Origin: Gammaproteobacteria bacterium UBA2810
GTDB lineage: Bacteria > Pseudomonadota > Gammaproteobacteria > Enterobacterales > Succinivibrionaceae
DNA length: 64,000 nt
Reading direction: 5' to 3'
Assembly: GCA_002351705.1 (NCBI GenBank)
Contig: DEHC01000061.1
Location: 1-64,000 of the forward strand
Each line of letters opens with the position of its first letter. The first letter of the stretch is position 1. Of this stretch, positions 26,535-34,919 are shown in pieces. A program made the translations under genes and the position numbers. A model generated the notes under the pieces. It saw nothing but the letters and a program-made list of their open reading frames with translations. It made no database searches and had not been told where the DNA came from.

Positions 26535-28532
26535 TCAGTCCTTGCCGTCAAGGAGGCTTCCGAGGCCGGCCTCATCAATCATCTGCCTGATCCTGTCTGC
26601 GGCGCCGCCCTGTGCCGAGGACAGGAGATCAGACACTACCTTCTTCGCATCCTCATCCTTATTAACCTTGAGGTAGGCATCGGCAAGCTTCAGCTGCTGC
26701 CCGACGTAAGCCTCGTCGACCTCAGCCTCTGCGCTCTCTGCCGGGGCGCCTGATGATCCGGCATCGCCGTTTTCCCTGAGGAAATCAGACTCGTCAAGCG
26801 GCTCGAACGCTGCTCCGGAATCCGCCGCCTCACCCGCCTCAGGTGCAGGTGCTGCAGCAGCCTCAACCGGCTTTACCGGAGCGTCGGCGGAGCCGACCGT
26901 ATCGCCCACGACAGGAGCAGGCTGCTCCTCGCCGCTCATGACAGTGCCGTCAACCCCCTTCTTTCCCTTGTCGGCAGCCGGCGCGCCGTCGCCCGATGCG
27001 CCCGAGTCGGGAACCATGCCCTGCGTCATCAGGTGATCGAAGTTGTCATCGCTGTCAACCAGCATGTCATCCTCGGCCTCGGCCTGATGGACGATCCTCG
27101 CGGTACGGCGCGACTTGTAGATGAAGAATCCGAGCACGCAGCAGAGGAGCGCGAGAAGGATGCTGAACACCGCGGTGAACGCGGTGGAGAAGCCGCCGCT
27201 TTCGCCTGAGGACTGCTGCCCGCCGGCATCGCCGATCCCGCTGTCAATCTTCTCGGAAAGCGAGCTGAGGGTCTGCTTGAGCTCCTTGCGGAGTGACTGG
27301 TTCTCGGCTCTCAGGGCGTCAATGGACTCCCTGAGCTCCTTAATCTCTGAGGACGAGGCGCCGGCCTGGGCTGACGCGCTGCCGGCCGATGCCTGCGACG
27401 AGCCGTCGCTGTTCGTCACAACTGCATCCTGGTTCGGGCGGAGCACAATCTTGGAGCCTGCAACTGCTCCGGGAACAGCCTCGGAATTCCCAGCCTGGGC
27501 AGAGGAGTGCTGCGCAGGGGCTGCTGCCTGGGCTCCGGAAGACTCGGAGGTGCCGTCACTGCTGCTGCCGTTTCCGACTGCCGTGATGGTATTGCCGTCA
27601 TAAATGACCTTTGTGCCGTCGACCTCCTTGACCATCTTGCCGTCGGAAGTCAGCTCGACGCCGCCGTCAGCCGACGCCGAGCCGCTTCCCGAGACCGGCG
27701 CGGGAGCGGCTGCCGAGTCTGAGACGATTTTCGGGCTGCCGTCGGCAAGCGAGCTCACCCCCTCATCAAGTGCGTCCTCGGTGAGCTTTCCGTCCTTCAC
27801 GATCACGGCAGCCTTGCCGTTCTGGGTCCTGAGCGTAAGCTCAGCGTCAGAGACCTCATCCTTCTTCGCCTGGGCCTTTGCCGCCTCTGCCGCCGCAGCC
27901 TTCTCGGCCTCGGCCTTCTTCAGGGCCTCCTCCTTTGCGGCAAGATCGCTCTTCGCGGATCCGATCTGGGATACGACGCTCTCCCACTCCTTCTGGGTGA
28001 TGCCCTCGCTGCGCAGCATCCGGGCCGCATTGTCCTTATCCTCGGCAAGGACCTGCTCCTTGGTGGGAAGGACCAGCGTGCGGCACTCCTTTGCCTCTGA
28101 AATGGTGTATCTGCCGTTCGGGAAGCACCTGATGTTCTTTCTGAACACAGCGGCAAGCTGCTGGTTGATATTGGCGCCGCTCGACTTGTCGAGGGTCCTC
28201 GAGGCAAAGTTCCAGAAGAGCTCGCCGTTCTTCACCTCGGCAGTGCCGGCGGACGCGTCAGGATCCACCCCCTTCGGATAGGTGAAGCTGGAGAATGCGC
28301 CCTCCGAGCCCGGAACCGGCGCGTAGCCGTTCACGATTTCCTTCTTCGCGTCAACCTTCTTCTGGACCTTGTTGACTTTCGGCTGGATCGGGCGGTCCCT
28401 GCCGGTGACTGAGGGCACGCTGACCCCGTCAGGCCCCTTGATCTCTACTGAATAGTAATCCTCCGAGGCGGACGCCTGAAACGAGACGCATATTGCAGCA
28501 AGACCGAGCGAAAGCAGAATTTTACGGGGCAT
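26535..28532 (-). CDS. fimV: FimV-family inner-membrane hub protein
   Basis: The 665-residue precursor has a signal peptide (MPRKILLSLGLAAICVSFQA), a periplasmic part with FimV-like sequence (GELFWNFASRTL, QQLAAVFRKN), a coiled coil near 225-265, Ser/Ala-rich low-complexity sequence, one membrane segment (AVFSILLALLCCVLGFFIY, near 470), an acidic cytoplasmic part and the C-terminal FimV/TPR motif VGQQLKLADAYLKVNKDEDA. FimV proteins organise cell poles, type IV pili and peptidoglycan contacts. The usg-fimV-truA order is typical. I chose ATG 28530-28532 because the signal peptide begins there; the frame is open to 28565. Confidence 0.85.
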   Translation of the reverse strand: MPRKILLSLGLAAICVSFQASASEDYYSVEIKGPDGVSVPSVTGRDRPIQPKVNKVQKKVDAKKEIVNGYAPVPGSEGAFSSFTYPKGVDPDASAGTAEVKNGELFWNFASRTLDKSSGANINQQLAAVFRKNIRCFPNGRYTISEAKECRTLVLPTKEQVLAEDKDNAARMLRSEGITQKEWESVVSQIGSAKSDLAAKEEALKKAEAEKAAAAEAAKAQAKKDEVSDAELTLRTQNGKAAVIVKDGKLTEDALDEGVSSLADGSPKIVSDSAAAPAPVSGSGSASADGGVELTSDGKMVKEVDGTKVIYDGNTITAVGNGSSSDGTSESSGAQAAAPAQHSSAQAGNSEAVPGAVAGSKIVLRPNQDAVVTNSDGSSQASAGSASAQAGASSSEIKELRESIDALRAENQSLRKELKQTLSSLSEKIDSGIGDAGGQQSSGESGGFSTAFTAVFSILLALLCCVLGFFIYKSRRTARIVHQAEAEDDMLVDSDDNFDHLMTQGMVPDSGASGDGAPAADKGKKGVDGTVMSGEEQPAPVVGDTVGSADAPVKPVEAAAAPAPEAGEAADSGAAFEPLDESDFLRENGDAGSSGAPAESAEAEVDEAYVGQQLKLADAYLKVNKDEDAKKVVSDLLSSAQGGAADRIRQMIDEAGLGSLLDGKD

Positions 28533-28573
28533 AGCAATAACCTGACATGATGTAGAACAGCGCAAAAGTCAAC

Positions 28574-28600
28574 AAAAAAGGATGGCACTGAGCCATCCTT
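28574..28600 (-). terminator. Intrinsic terminator after usg
   Basis: Minus-strand perfect 9-bp hairpin AAGGATGGC / GCCATCCTT with a 5-base loop, followed by a run of T. It separates pdxB-usg from fimV. Confidence 0.85.
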
Positions 28601-28634
28601 GTGATTTTAGCATAACGGGGCGCCGGGAGACGCA

Positions 28635-29633
28635 TCAGGAAAGGAGCTTTGTGAGCGCCTCCCCAATCTGCAGGCAGTTGAGCGCCTCGCCCTTCATGGT
28701 ATTGTCCATCACGATGAACATCGTGTAGGAGTCGCCGTTCGAGACAACCCTGGACACGAAAGGCATCTCGCGCGACACACCGTGCGATGCCGGGGTTACG
28801 AGCTCCTCCGGCTCATACTTCAGGACCTCAGAGCCTGAGAGGACCTTCTCGATCTCAGCTACTGAGGTTTCCTTCTCCGGAGTGTAGGTGAGCACGACCG
28901 AATGCCCGTAGAAGACCGGTACGCGGAGGCTGTAGATGCTGAACCTGTCCTCGAGATCCGGCAGAAGCGCCTCGGTCTCTCGGATTACGAGCCTCTCATG
29001 CTCTGTCCTGCCGCCGTCCGCCCTGTCCCCGATCTCGGAAATCACGTTGAAGGCCACCTGCCCGCGGAAATGGCGCGACTCCGACGGCACTCCGTTGAGG
29101 AGCGACGCAGACTGCCTCACGAGCTCATTGAGCCCGACCTGGCCGTCAGACGAGACCGCCTCGAGGGAAACAGCCTCCGCCCTCTTTGCCCCGAACTCCC
29201 TCATCAGCTCGGAGAGCACCAGCGACACCTCGATTGCGACACTGTTGGGGCTCGCGTACAGCTTGTCCTCGAGGTCAAGCTCGCTGCCGTTGATCTCAGG
29301 GACGACGAGAGGATAGTCATTGTCGTCATCATAGAGCCCGGAGTTGTCGATTACGAGCGCTCCCTGCTTCATGGCCTTCGGCGCGAACTGCCTGACGACG
29401 GTCTGGTCGGTCATGAAAAACGCGAACCTCACCTGTGAGAAGTCGAAGTCGGCGATCTCCTCGACCATGCGGGTCTTCCCGCGGAACCTCACCGCGTCGT
29501 ACTCGTCCTCGGTCGCGGAGACCACCGGGAAAAGGTTCTCGACGGGAAAGGCGCTCTTCCCGAGAAGATCCAGGAAAATCCGGCCTGCCGAGGTGTCTGT
29601 GCCGATTACCGCAACGTTGTATTTCTCTGCCAA
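28635..29633 (-). CDS. usg: USG-1 protein, aspartate-semialdehyde dehydrogenase-like
   Basis: Paralogue of Asd with an NAD(P)-binding front part (YNVAVIGTDTSAGRIFLDLL) and the Asd dimerisation domain. The position of the catalytic cysteine reads ASPNSVAIEVS, so serine replaces cysteine, as in USG-1 proteins, and normal dehydrogenase activity is unlikely. The best start is TTG at 29631-29633: GGAGAGGAG stands 8 bases upstream and it begins 2 bases after the pdxB stop. A longer frame to 29723 runs inside pdxB without family similarity. Function of USG-1 is not established. Confidence 0.88.
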   Translation of the reverse strand: MAEKYNVAVIGTDTSAGRIFLDLLGKSAFPVENLFPVVSATEDEYDAVRFRGKTRMVEEIADFDFSQVRFAFFMTDQTVVRQFAPKAMKQGALVIDNSGLYDDDNDYPLVVPEINGSELDLEDKLYASPNSVAIEVSLVLSELMREFGAKRAEAVSLEAVSSDGQVGLNELVRQSASLLNGVPSESRHFRGQVAFNVISEIGDRADGGRTEHERLVIRETEALLPDLEDRFSIYSLRVPVFYGHSVVLTYTPEKETSVAEIEKVLSGSEVLKYEPEELVTPASHGVSREMPFVSRVVSNGDSYTMFIVMDNTMKGEALNCLQIGEALTKLLS

Positions 29634-29634
29634 T

Positions 29635-30750
29635 TTATTTCTCCTCTCCGCAGGCGAATCCCAGCGCCTTAGCTGTCTCACTGAACGGGCTGACGCGAAG
29701 CGAGCTCCACTCGCGCCTCTCAAGATAGGTCTTCCTCATATGGTCAAATGATGCGCCGCCCGTGTACTCGCGCATGAACCTGTCGCTGTCGCGGCGGACA
29801 TCATAGACAAGGAGCATCAGGCGGAGCCAGTCATTCTCATCAGGCTCGCGCCCGAGGGTGATGTTCGAGAAGGCTGGCTCCGGGAGCGGCGCCTTCGGCG
29901 CTTCGCCCTGAATCCCGAAGAACTTCATGAACGCGCGGCCGATCATCTCGGTGCCGCGGGCCTTCCCGTCAAGCGAGTAGCCGGCGATATGCGGAGTGGT
30001 GAGATCGCAGAAGCCGGCAAGCTCGCGGCTCACGGCAGGCTCGTTCTCCCAGGTGTCGAGCACCAGGTGAAGGGGCGAGCCGCTGCACTGCTTCTCTATA
30101 AGCTCCTCCGCCGGAATTACCGCTCCCCTGCTCGCGTTGATGAGGATCTTGCCCTTCGCAAGGCCCATGAGCCTCGCGCCCTCAAGCATATGGTAGGTCC
30201 GGAGCTCGCCCTCGCGGATAAGCGGTACGTGGAAGGTAACGGCATCCATCGAGAGGGCCTCGTCAAAGGAGACGTACTTCCTCCCGTCATTGCGTGACGA
30301 GAGCGGCGGATCGCAGATTACGGGCTCCATGCCGATGGCCTTCGCCTTGTCATAGACCGCGGAGCCGGTGTTGCCGCCTCCCACGATGCCGAGCGTCATG
30401 CCGCGAAGGGGCCTCCGGAGCCTCATGGAGAGGACCGCAAGCACCGACATTATGTACTCACCGACGCTTATCCTGTTGCATCCGGGCGCCGAGGAGAAGC
30501 CTATCCCGCGCCTTGCGAGCTCCGGGATGTCCACGTGATCGGTCCCGATGGTGCAGGTCCCGACGAACTTAAGGTTCGGTGCCAGGTCAAGCAGATCGCT
30601 GTTTACCCTGGTAATCGATCTGATGATCAGGGCGTCAGCCTTCCTGAGCTCGCTCTCCGGCATGTGCCGCCCGTCCGCCTTCACGAGATCGCCGAACTTT
30701 CCGAAGATTTCAGCGGAATAGGGAATGTTCTCATCTGCAAGAATGCGCAT
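29635..30750 (-). CDS. pdxB: Erythronate-4-phosphate dehydrogenase
   Basis: Second step of DXP-dependent pyridoxal phosphate synthesis: 4-phosphoerythronate to 2-oxo-3-hydroxy-4-phosphobutanoate. The 371-residue D-2-hydroxyacid dehydrogenase has the start MRILADENIPYSAEIFGKFG, the NAD motif GIVGGGNTGSAV, the catalytic-type segments INASRGAVI and TPHIAGYSLDGKARG, and the PdxB-specific C-terminal dimerisation domain. It is the first gene of the pdxB-usg operon. Confidence 0.96.
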   Translation of the reverse strand: MRILADENIPYSAEIFGKFGDLVKADGRHMPESELRKADALIIRSITRVNSDLLDLAPNLKFVGTCTIGTDHVDIPELARRGIGFSSAPGCNRISVGEYIMSVLAVLSMRLRRPLRGMTLGIVGGGNTGSAVYDKAKAIGMEPVICDPPLSSRNDGRKYVSFDEALSMDAVTFHVPLIREGELRTYHMLEGARLMGLAKGKILINASRGAVIPAEELIEKQCSGSPLHLVLDTWENEPAVSRELAGFCDLTTPHIAGYSLDGKARGTEMIGRAFMKFFGIQGEAPKAPLPEPAFSNITLGREPDENDWLRLMLLVYDVRRDSDRFMREYTGGASFDHMRKTYLERREWSSLRVSPFSETAKALGFACGEEK

Positions 30751-30869
30751 TTTGCCTCCTCACCATACTGCCTTCCATGTCCGGAAGACAGGGTCATAAA
30801 TTATATCAGGAGGAACAGTTTTCAGGGCGGAAAAATGACAGGGCTGAGGGAAGACGGTGACTCACGGAT

Positions 30870-30899
30870 AAAAAAAAGGGAGACCCGAGGATCTCCCTT
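30870..30899 (-). terminator. Intrinsic terminator of glgP
   Basis: Minus-strand hairpin AAGGGAGA / TCTCCCTT (8 bp, loop about 8) followed by seven T, 29 bases after the glgP stop. Confidence 0.85.
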
Positions 30900-30927
30900 C
30901 TGCTGCATCTCTGATGAACTCAGAGCA

Positions 30928-33486
30928 TTACTTTACATCGCACTCGTTGAGGTTCCAGACCAGGCGTGAGTAGTCCTCGATCGAACGGTCGGAGTTGAAC
31001 TTGCCCATGCTTGCGGAGTTGACGATGGCAGCATGCGCCCACTTCTTCTTGTCGCGGTACATGCGGTCAATGCGGCTCTGTGCCTCAGCGTAGGAAGCAA
31101 AGTCTGCGAGGGTGAGGTAGGTGTCACCGCCCTCAAGGAGAGCATGCTTGACGCTGGAGAGCTCGCCCGGACGTCCCGGAGTGAAGTAGTCGGTGTCGAG
31201 CCAGTCGAGGGCAGCCTTGATCTCAGGGTTGCTGTTGTAGTAATCCCAGGGGTTGTAGCCGCTTGCCTTCAGGTTCTTTACCTCATCAACGGTGAGACCG
31301 AAGATGGCGTTGTTCTCCTCGCCTGCCTCGTGGACAATCTCGATGTTCGCGCCGTCGAGGGTTCCGAGGGTGATTGCGCCGTTCATGGCGAGCTTCATGT
31401 TGGAGGTTCCGGAAGCCTCGTAGCCTGCAGTGGAGATCTGCTCGGAGACATCAGCAGCCGGGATGATCTTCTCTGCGAGGGATACGCGGTAGTTCGGGAT
31501 GAACACAACCTTGATCTTGCCGCGGATGCGCTGATCATTGTTGATCTTCTCGCCGACCTTGTTGATGGCGTAAATGATTTCCTTGGCCATTACATAGGCA
31601 GGAGCAGCCTTGGAGCCGAAAATGAACAGGTGCGGAACCATGTCATAGTCAGGATCCTGGAGGACTCTTCTGTAAAGGGTCAGGATGTACAGCAGGTTGA
31701 GCTGCTGGCGCTTGTACTCGTGAAGTCTCTTGATCTGAACATCGAAGATGGCGTCTGCGGAGACGTCAACGCCGGTCTCGACCTTGATGATCTTGACGAG
31801 CTTCTCCTTGTTGCGGCGCTTGATGTCCATGAACTCCTTCTGGAAGGCAGGATCATCAGCGAACTTGACAGCGCCCCTGGTCAGGTTCAGGTCGCGCGGC
31901 CAGTTCTCGCCAACGGTCTTGGTGTAGAGAGCGGCGAGCTCGCGGTTGCAGCTGAGGAGCCAGCGGCGGGGAGTAACGCCGTTGGTGACGTTGCAGAACT
32001 TCTCCGGCCAAATCTTTGCGTACTCGGGGAAGAGGTCTTCCTTGACGAGCTTGGAGTGGATCTCGGCGACGCCGTTGACCTTGTGGGAGCCGACAACGCA
32101 GAGATTGCCCATGCGGACCTTCTTGACCTGGCCTTCCTCGATGAGGGAGAGCTTTGCCTTGATGGCATTGTCGCCCGGCCACTTTCTGTCAACGGTGTTC
32201 TCGAGGAACCTGCGGTTGATCTCGTAGATGATCTCGAGGTGGCGGGGAAGAACGCGCTCGAACAGGTATACCGGCCATCTCTCGAGTGCCTCAGGCAGGA
32301 GGGTGTGGTTGGTGTAGGAGAATACGCGGTAGCAGATATCCCAGGCCTTGTCCCACTCGAGTCCTTCCTCATCGATGAAGATTCTCATCAGTTCGGGGAT
32401 GGCGATGGTCGGATGGGTATCGTTCAGCTGTATGGCAATCTTGTTGGCGAACTCGCTGAAGTCATTGCCGTGTGCGCGCTTGTAGCGGCGGAGAATGTCG
32501 CGTACGGAGCATGCGCAGAAGAAATACTGCTGGACGAGACGGAGGGTCTTTCCTGCCTCGGTGGAATCGTTAGGATACAGAACGTGGGAGATGACCTCGG
32601 CACGTGCCTGCTCGGCCTGTGCGTCAACATAGGAGCCGGCATTGAACGCATCCCAGTCGAAGAACTCGGATGCCCTGGACTCCCAGAGACGGAGAATGTT
32701 TACGGTCTCGCCGTTGTAGCCGACAATAGGGATATCCCAAGGCACTCCCTTGATAACCTGTGAGGGGTGCCAGATCTTCTTGAGGTTGCCTTCCTTGTCG
32801 AAGACAGTCTCGACATATCCTCCGAGAGGAATGTTCTGTACAGACTCAGGACGGCAGATTTCCCAGGGATTGCCGTACTCACGCCATGAGTCAGGACGCT
32901 CAACCTGCCTGCCGTCCTTGATTTCCTGGCGGAACAGTCCGTTCTCGTAGTGGATGCCGTATCCGATAGCAGGGAAATTGAGGGTGGCAAGGGAGTCAAT
33001 GAAGCAGGCGGCAAGACGGCCGAGACCGCCGTTGCCGAGCGCCATGTCCGGCTCGAGCTCGCAGAGGTCGGAAAGGCTCTTTCCGCTGGCCTTGAGAGCC
33101 TCATCATATACGTCAAAGAGATGAAGGTTGATCAGGTTGTTCTGGGTCAGTCTTCCCATCAGGAACTCGGCGGAAAAATAATGAACCGCACGGGTATCGT
33201 TGCGGAAATGAGTCTGCTGGGTCTGGGTCAGACGCTCGAATACAAGCTCATTGATGGAAGCGCAGGTTGCTTCCCACCAGGCAAGATCGCTGGCCTTCTG
33301 TTCGCTGGTGCCGAGAGTGGAGTGGAGATGATGAAGAATGTTCTTCTGAACTCCCTCCTTGGTAAGATTCAGACCCTTGAGAGGATCTGAAGCTGCTGAG
33401 GTCTTAACCTCAGCCGGCTGGGCCTTGGGGGCCTGGCTTGCCGCGGTCTGAGGCCTGCTGGCTTTAGAACGATTTTTATTTGACAT
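30928..33486 (-). CDS. glgP: Glycogen/maltodextrin phosphorylase
   Basis: Releases glucose 1-phosphate from alpha-1,4 glucan ends. The 852-residue protein has the GT35 core (ALGNGGLGRLAACFIDSLAT, IHDTHPT-type QLNDTHPTIAI) and the pyridoxal-phosphate lysine motif EASGTSNMKLAMNGA. The first 50 residues are an Ala/Pro/Lys/Ser-rich extension before the catalytic domain, absent in E. coli enzymes. ATG 33484-33486 follows AAGGA. It stands alone between two terminators and works with glgX and the amylase in this window. Confidence 0.95.
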   Translation of the reverse strand: MSNKNRSKASRPQTAASQAPKAQPAEVKTSAASDPLKGLNLTKEGVQKNILHHLHSTLGTSEQKASDLAWWEATCASINELVFERLTQTQQTHFRNDTRAVHYFSAEFLMGRLTQNNLINLHLFDVYDEALKASGKSLSDLCELEPDMALGNGGLGRLAACFIDSLATLNFPAIGYGIHYENGLFRQEIKDGRQVERPDSWREYGNPWEICRPESVQNIPLGGYVETVFDKEGNLKKIWHPSQVIKGVPWDIPIVGYNGETVNILRLWESRASEFFDWDAFNAGSYVDAQAEQARAEVISHVLYPNDSTEAGKTLRLVQQYFFCACSVRDILRRYKRAHGNDFSEFANKIAIQLNDTHPTIAIPELMRIFIDEEGLEWDKAWDICYRVFSYTNHTLLPEALERWPVYLFERVLPRHLEIIYEINRRFLENTVDRKWPGDNAIKAKLSLIEEGQVKKVRMGNLCVVGSHKVNGVAEIHSKLVKEDLFPEYAKIWPEKFCNVTNGVTPRRWLLSCNRELAALYTKTVGENWPRDLNLTRGAVKFADDPAFQKEFMDIKRRNKEKLVKIIKVETGVDVSADAIFDVQIKRLHEYKRQQLNLLYILTLYRRVLQDPDYDMVPHLFIFGSKAAPAYVMAKEIIYAINKVGEKINNDQRIRGKIKVVFIPNYRVSLAEKIIPAADVSEQISTAGYEASGTSNMKLAMNGAITLGTLDGANIEIVHEAGEENNAIFGLTVDEVKNLKASGYNPWDYYNSNPEIKAALDWLDTDYFTPGRPGELSSVKHALLEGGDTYLTLADFASYAEAQSRIDRMYRDKKKWAHAAIVNSASMGKFNSDRSIEDYSRLVWNLNECDVK

Positions 33487-33717
33487 ATTATTTTCCTTAA
33501 GTACTGGACAGGACCGCACTCCGGGATGCTCTCCCTCGTTACGGCACAGATCTGCCTAGATCCTGAAAGCATTTTAGCAAAGTCTGCCGGCTTTTTGCGT
33601 TTTTTTCACTTGAAATGCATATTTAAACTTTTTTATTCCAGAAATTTTTTTCAACCTTTACACAAAATTTTCAGAAAACGGCGCGGCATCCGGCTTTTGC
33701 AGCGCATGAAGCAGACA
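33487..33717 (-). promoter_or_regulatory. AT-rich upstream region of glgP
   Basis: About 230 bp of AT-rich sequence with T-runs, clearly below the GC content of its neighbours. It must contain the glgP promoter. TTGAAA and TTTAAA elements are visible on the minus strand but not at a good spacing, so I name no exact promoter. Confidence 0.4.
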
Positions 33718-33748
33718 TGAAAAAAGGGAGCGGCGCTCCCTTTTCAAA
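33718..33748 (-). terminator. Intrinsic terminator of the CobW-type GTPase gene
   Basis: Near-perfect inverted repeat AAAAGGGAGC / GCTCCCTTTT with a 3-base loop, followed on the minus strand by six T. Because the arms end in A/T runs it could also act in the other direction. Confidence 0.85.
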
Positions 33749-33790
33749 GAACAGGTGAATAAAAAATCAGCAGCCGCCGCGTGGGCCCTG

Positions 33791-34753
33791 TCAGGCCGCT
33801 CCGTCTGCCGCAGTTCCGGACTTCCTTCCGAATGCCCGGTCAATCGCGCTCCGGTCAAGACCGTCACCGATGACAATTATGACCTTCTGCGCCGGAGTGT
33901 CCATTTTCCTGAACTCAAAGTCGGGTCCGGCGGCGTTGAGCTCATACCACGTGCCGCCCTCCTCTATGAAGCCCTTTATGCGGAAGACATGCCCGAGCGA
34001 GCTGTCCGAGAAGCACTTCCTGACCGCTGCGGCAAGCTCCTCCCTCGTGTCCGGCACATCGAAGAAGAAGATTGAGCGGAAGGTGTTCTCGGAGGGTGAA
34101 AGCCTTTCATAATCAGCGCCGTACCAGCCGGCGTTCATGAATATGCCGAAGTCCTCGTCCGTAAGATCGCCCATCGGCTTCCTCACGAAAAGCCCGTCAA
34201 GGCTCCTCCCGCAGCGGAACTCTTTCATGGCCTTCGCGATATGCGCCTCCGCCCTCTCAGCAGCTCCCTCAGGGGCGACGTCAAGGTGGCTGAGGAGCGC
34301 CTTCCCGGAGCAGGCGACCTCGCTCATCAGGAAATAGTCCTCGGACCTCGTGAAGCCGTCAGGGAGGCGCGCGTCAACAACCGATATGACGCTTCCCGCC
34401 TCATACCAGCTGTCAAGCGGCGACTCATAGAGGACATCGAAGAACTCGTCGGGGTTGTAGATGCCGGAGGGCTCGACGACCACCCGGTCAATTCCCCTCA
34501 TGGCAAGCGAGATAAGCTTGGTCTTGTAGCGGCGGCGGTGGCAGTCGGCATCCTCGTTGCAGACGACCATCTCCCTCACGAGCCTGTCGCAGTCGAGATC
34601 CTGCAGGAGGATCATGTCGACATTGATGGCCCCCAGATCATTCTCGATTATCCCGACTCTCATGCCCTGCTTCAGGAGATAGCGCACATACTTCTTGATA
34701 AACGTCGTCTTGCCCGAGCCGAGAAAGCCGGTTATCAGATCCACCTTGATCAT
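33791..34753 (-). CDS. CobW/YjiA-type G3E GTPase
   Basis: Metal-handling GTPase of the CobW family. The 320-residue protein starts MIKVDLITGFLGSGKTTFIK (P-loop GFLGSGKT) and has the G3E motif IENDLGAINVD, VVEPSGI, and a C-terminal CobW_C domain (FRIKGFIEEGGTWYELN). The usual metal-binding CxCC motif after the Glu-Asn motif is altered here: the segment reads VVCNEDADC, followed by HRRR. ATG 34751-34753 follows GAGG. It is a single gene flanked by terminators, so the partner protein or metal is unknown. Confidence 0.85.
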   Translation of the reverse strand: MIKVDLITGFLGSGKTTFIKKYVRYLLKQGMRVGIIENDLGAINVDMILLQDLDCDRLVREMVVCNEDADCHRRRYKTKLISLAMRGIDRVVVEPSGIYNPDEFFDVLYESPLDSWYEAGSVISVVDARLPDGFTRSEDYFLMSEVACSGKALLSHLDVAPEGAAERAEAHIAKAMKEFRCGRSLDGLFVRKPMGDLTDEDFGIFMNAGWYGADYERLSPSENTFRSIFFFDVPDTREELAAAVRKCFSDSSLGHVFRIKGFIEEGGTWYELNAAGPDFEFRKMDTPAQKVIIVIGDGLDRSAIDRAFGRKSGTAADGAA

Positions 34754-34858
34754 AATGCACCTCATAAGCAGGAAAACAAACATGTCCGCAGAGGGAAATT
34801 GTACAGCATCAGGGGACAGTCTGTAAGGCATGCCATGCAGATCGCGCAGTACCCTGAA

Positions 34859-34892
34859 TGAAAAAAACGGAGGGATCCTGATGAACCCCTCC
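34859..34892 (-). terminator. Intrinsic terminator of the amylase gene
   Basis: Minus-strand hairpin CGGAGGG / CCCTCCG with a 12-base loop followed by a run of T, about 28 bases after the amylase stop. Confidence 0.82.
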
Positions 34893-34919
34893 GCCAGGTT
34901 TCAGCCGGCAGGAGACGCC

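Noticed and set aside
31033..32763. 576-codon plus-strand ORF
   Set aside because: Lies entirely antisense to glgP; no family motifs. Long antisense frames are expected from the GC-rich third positions.
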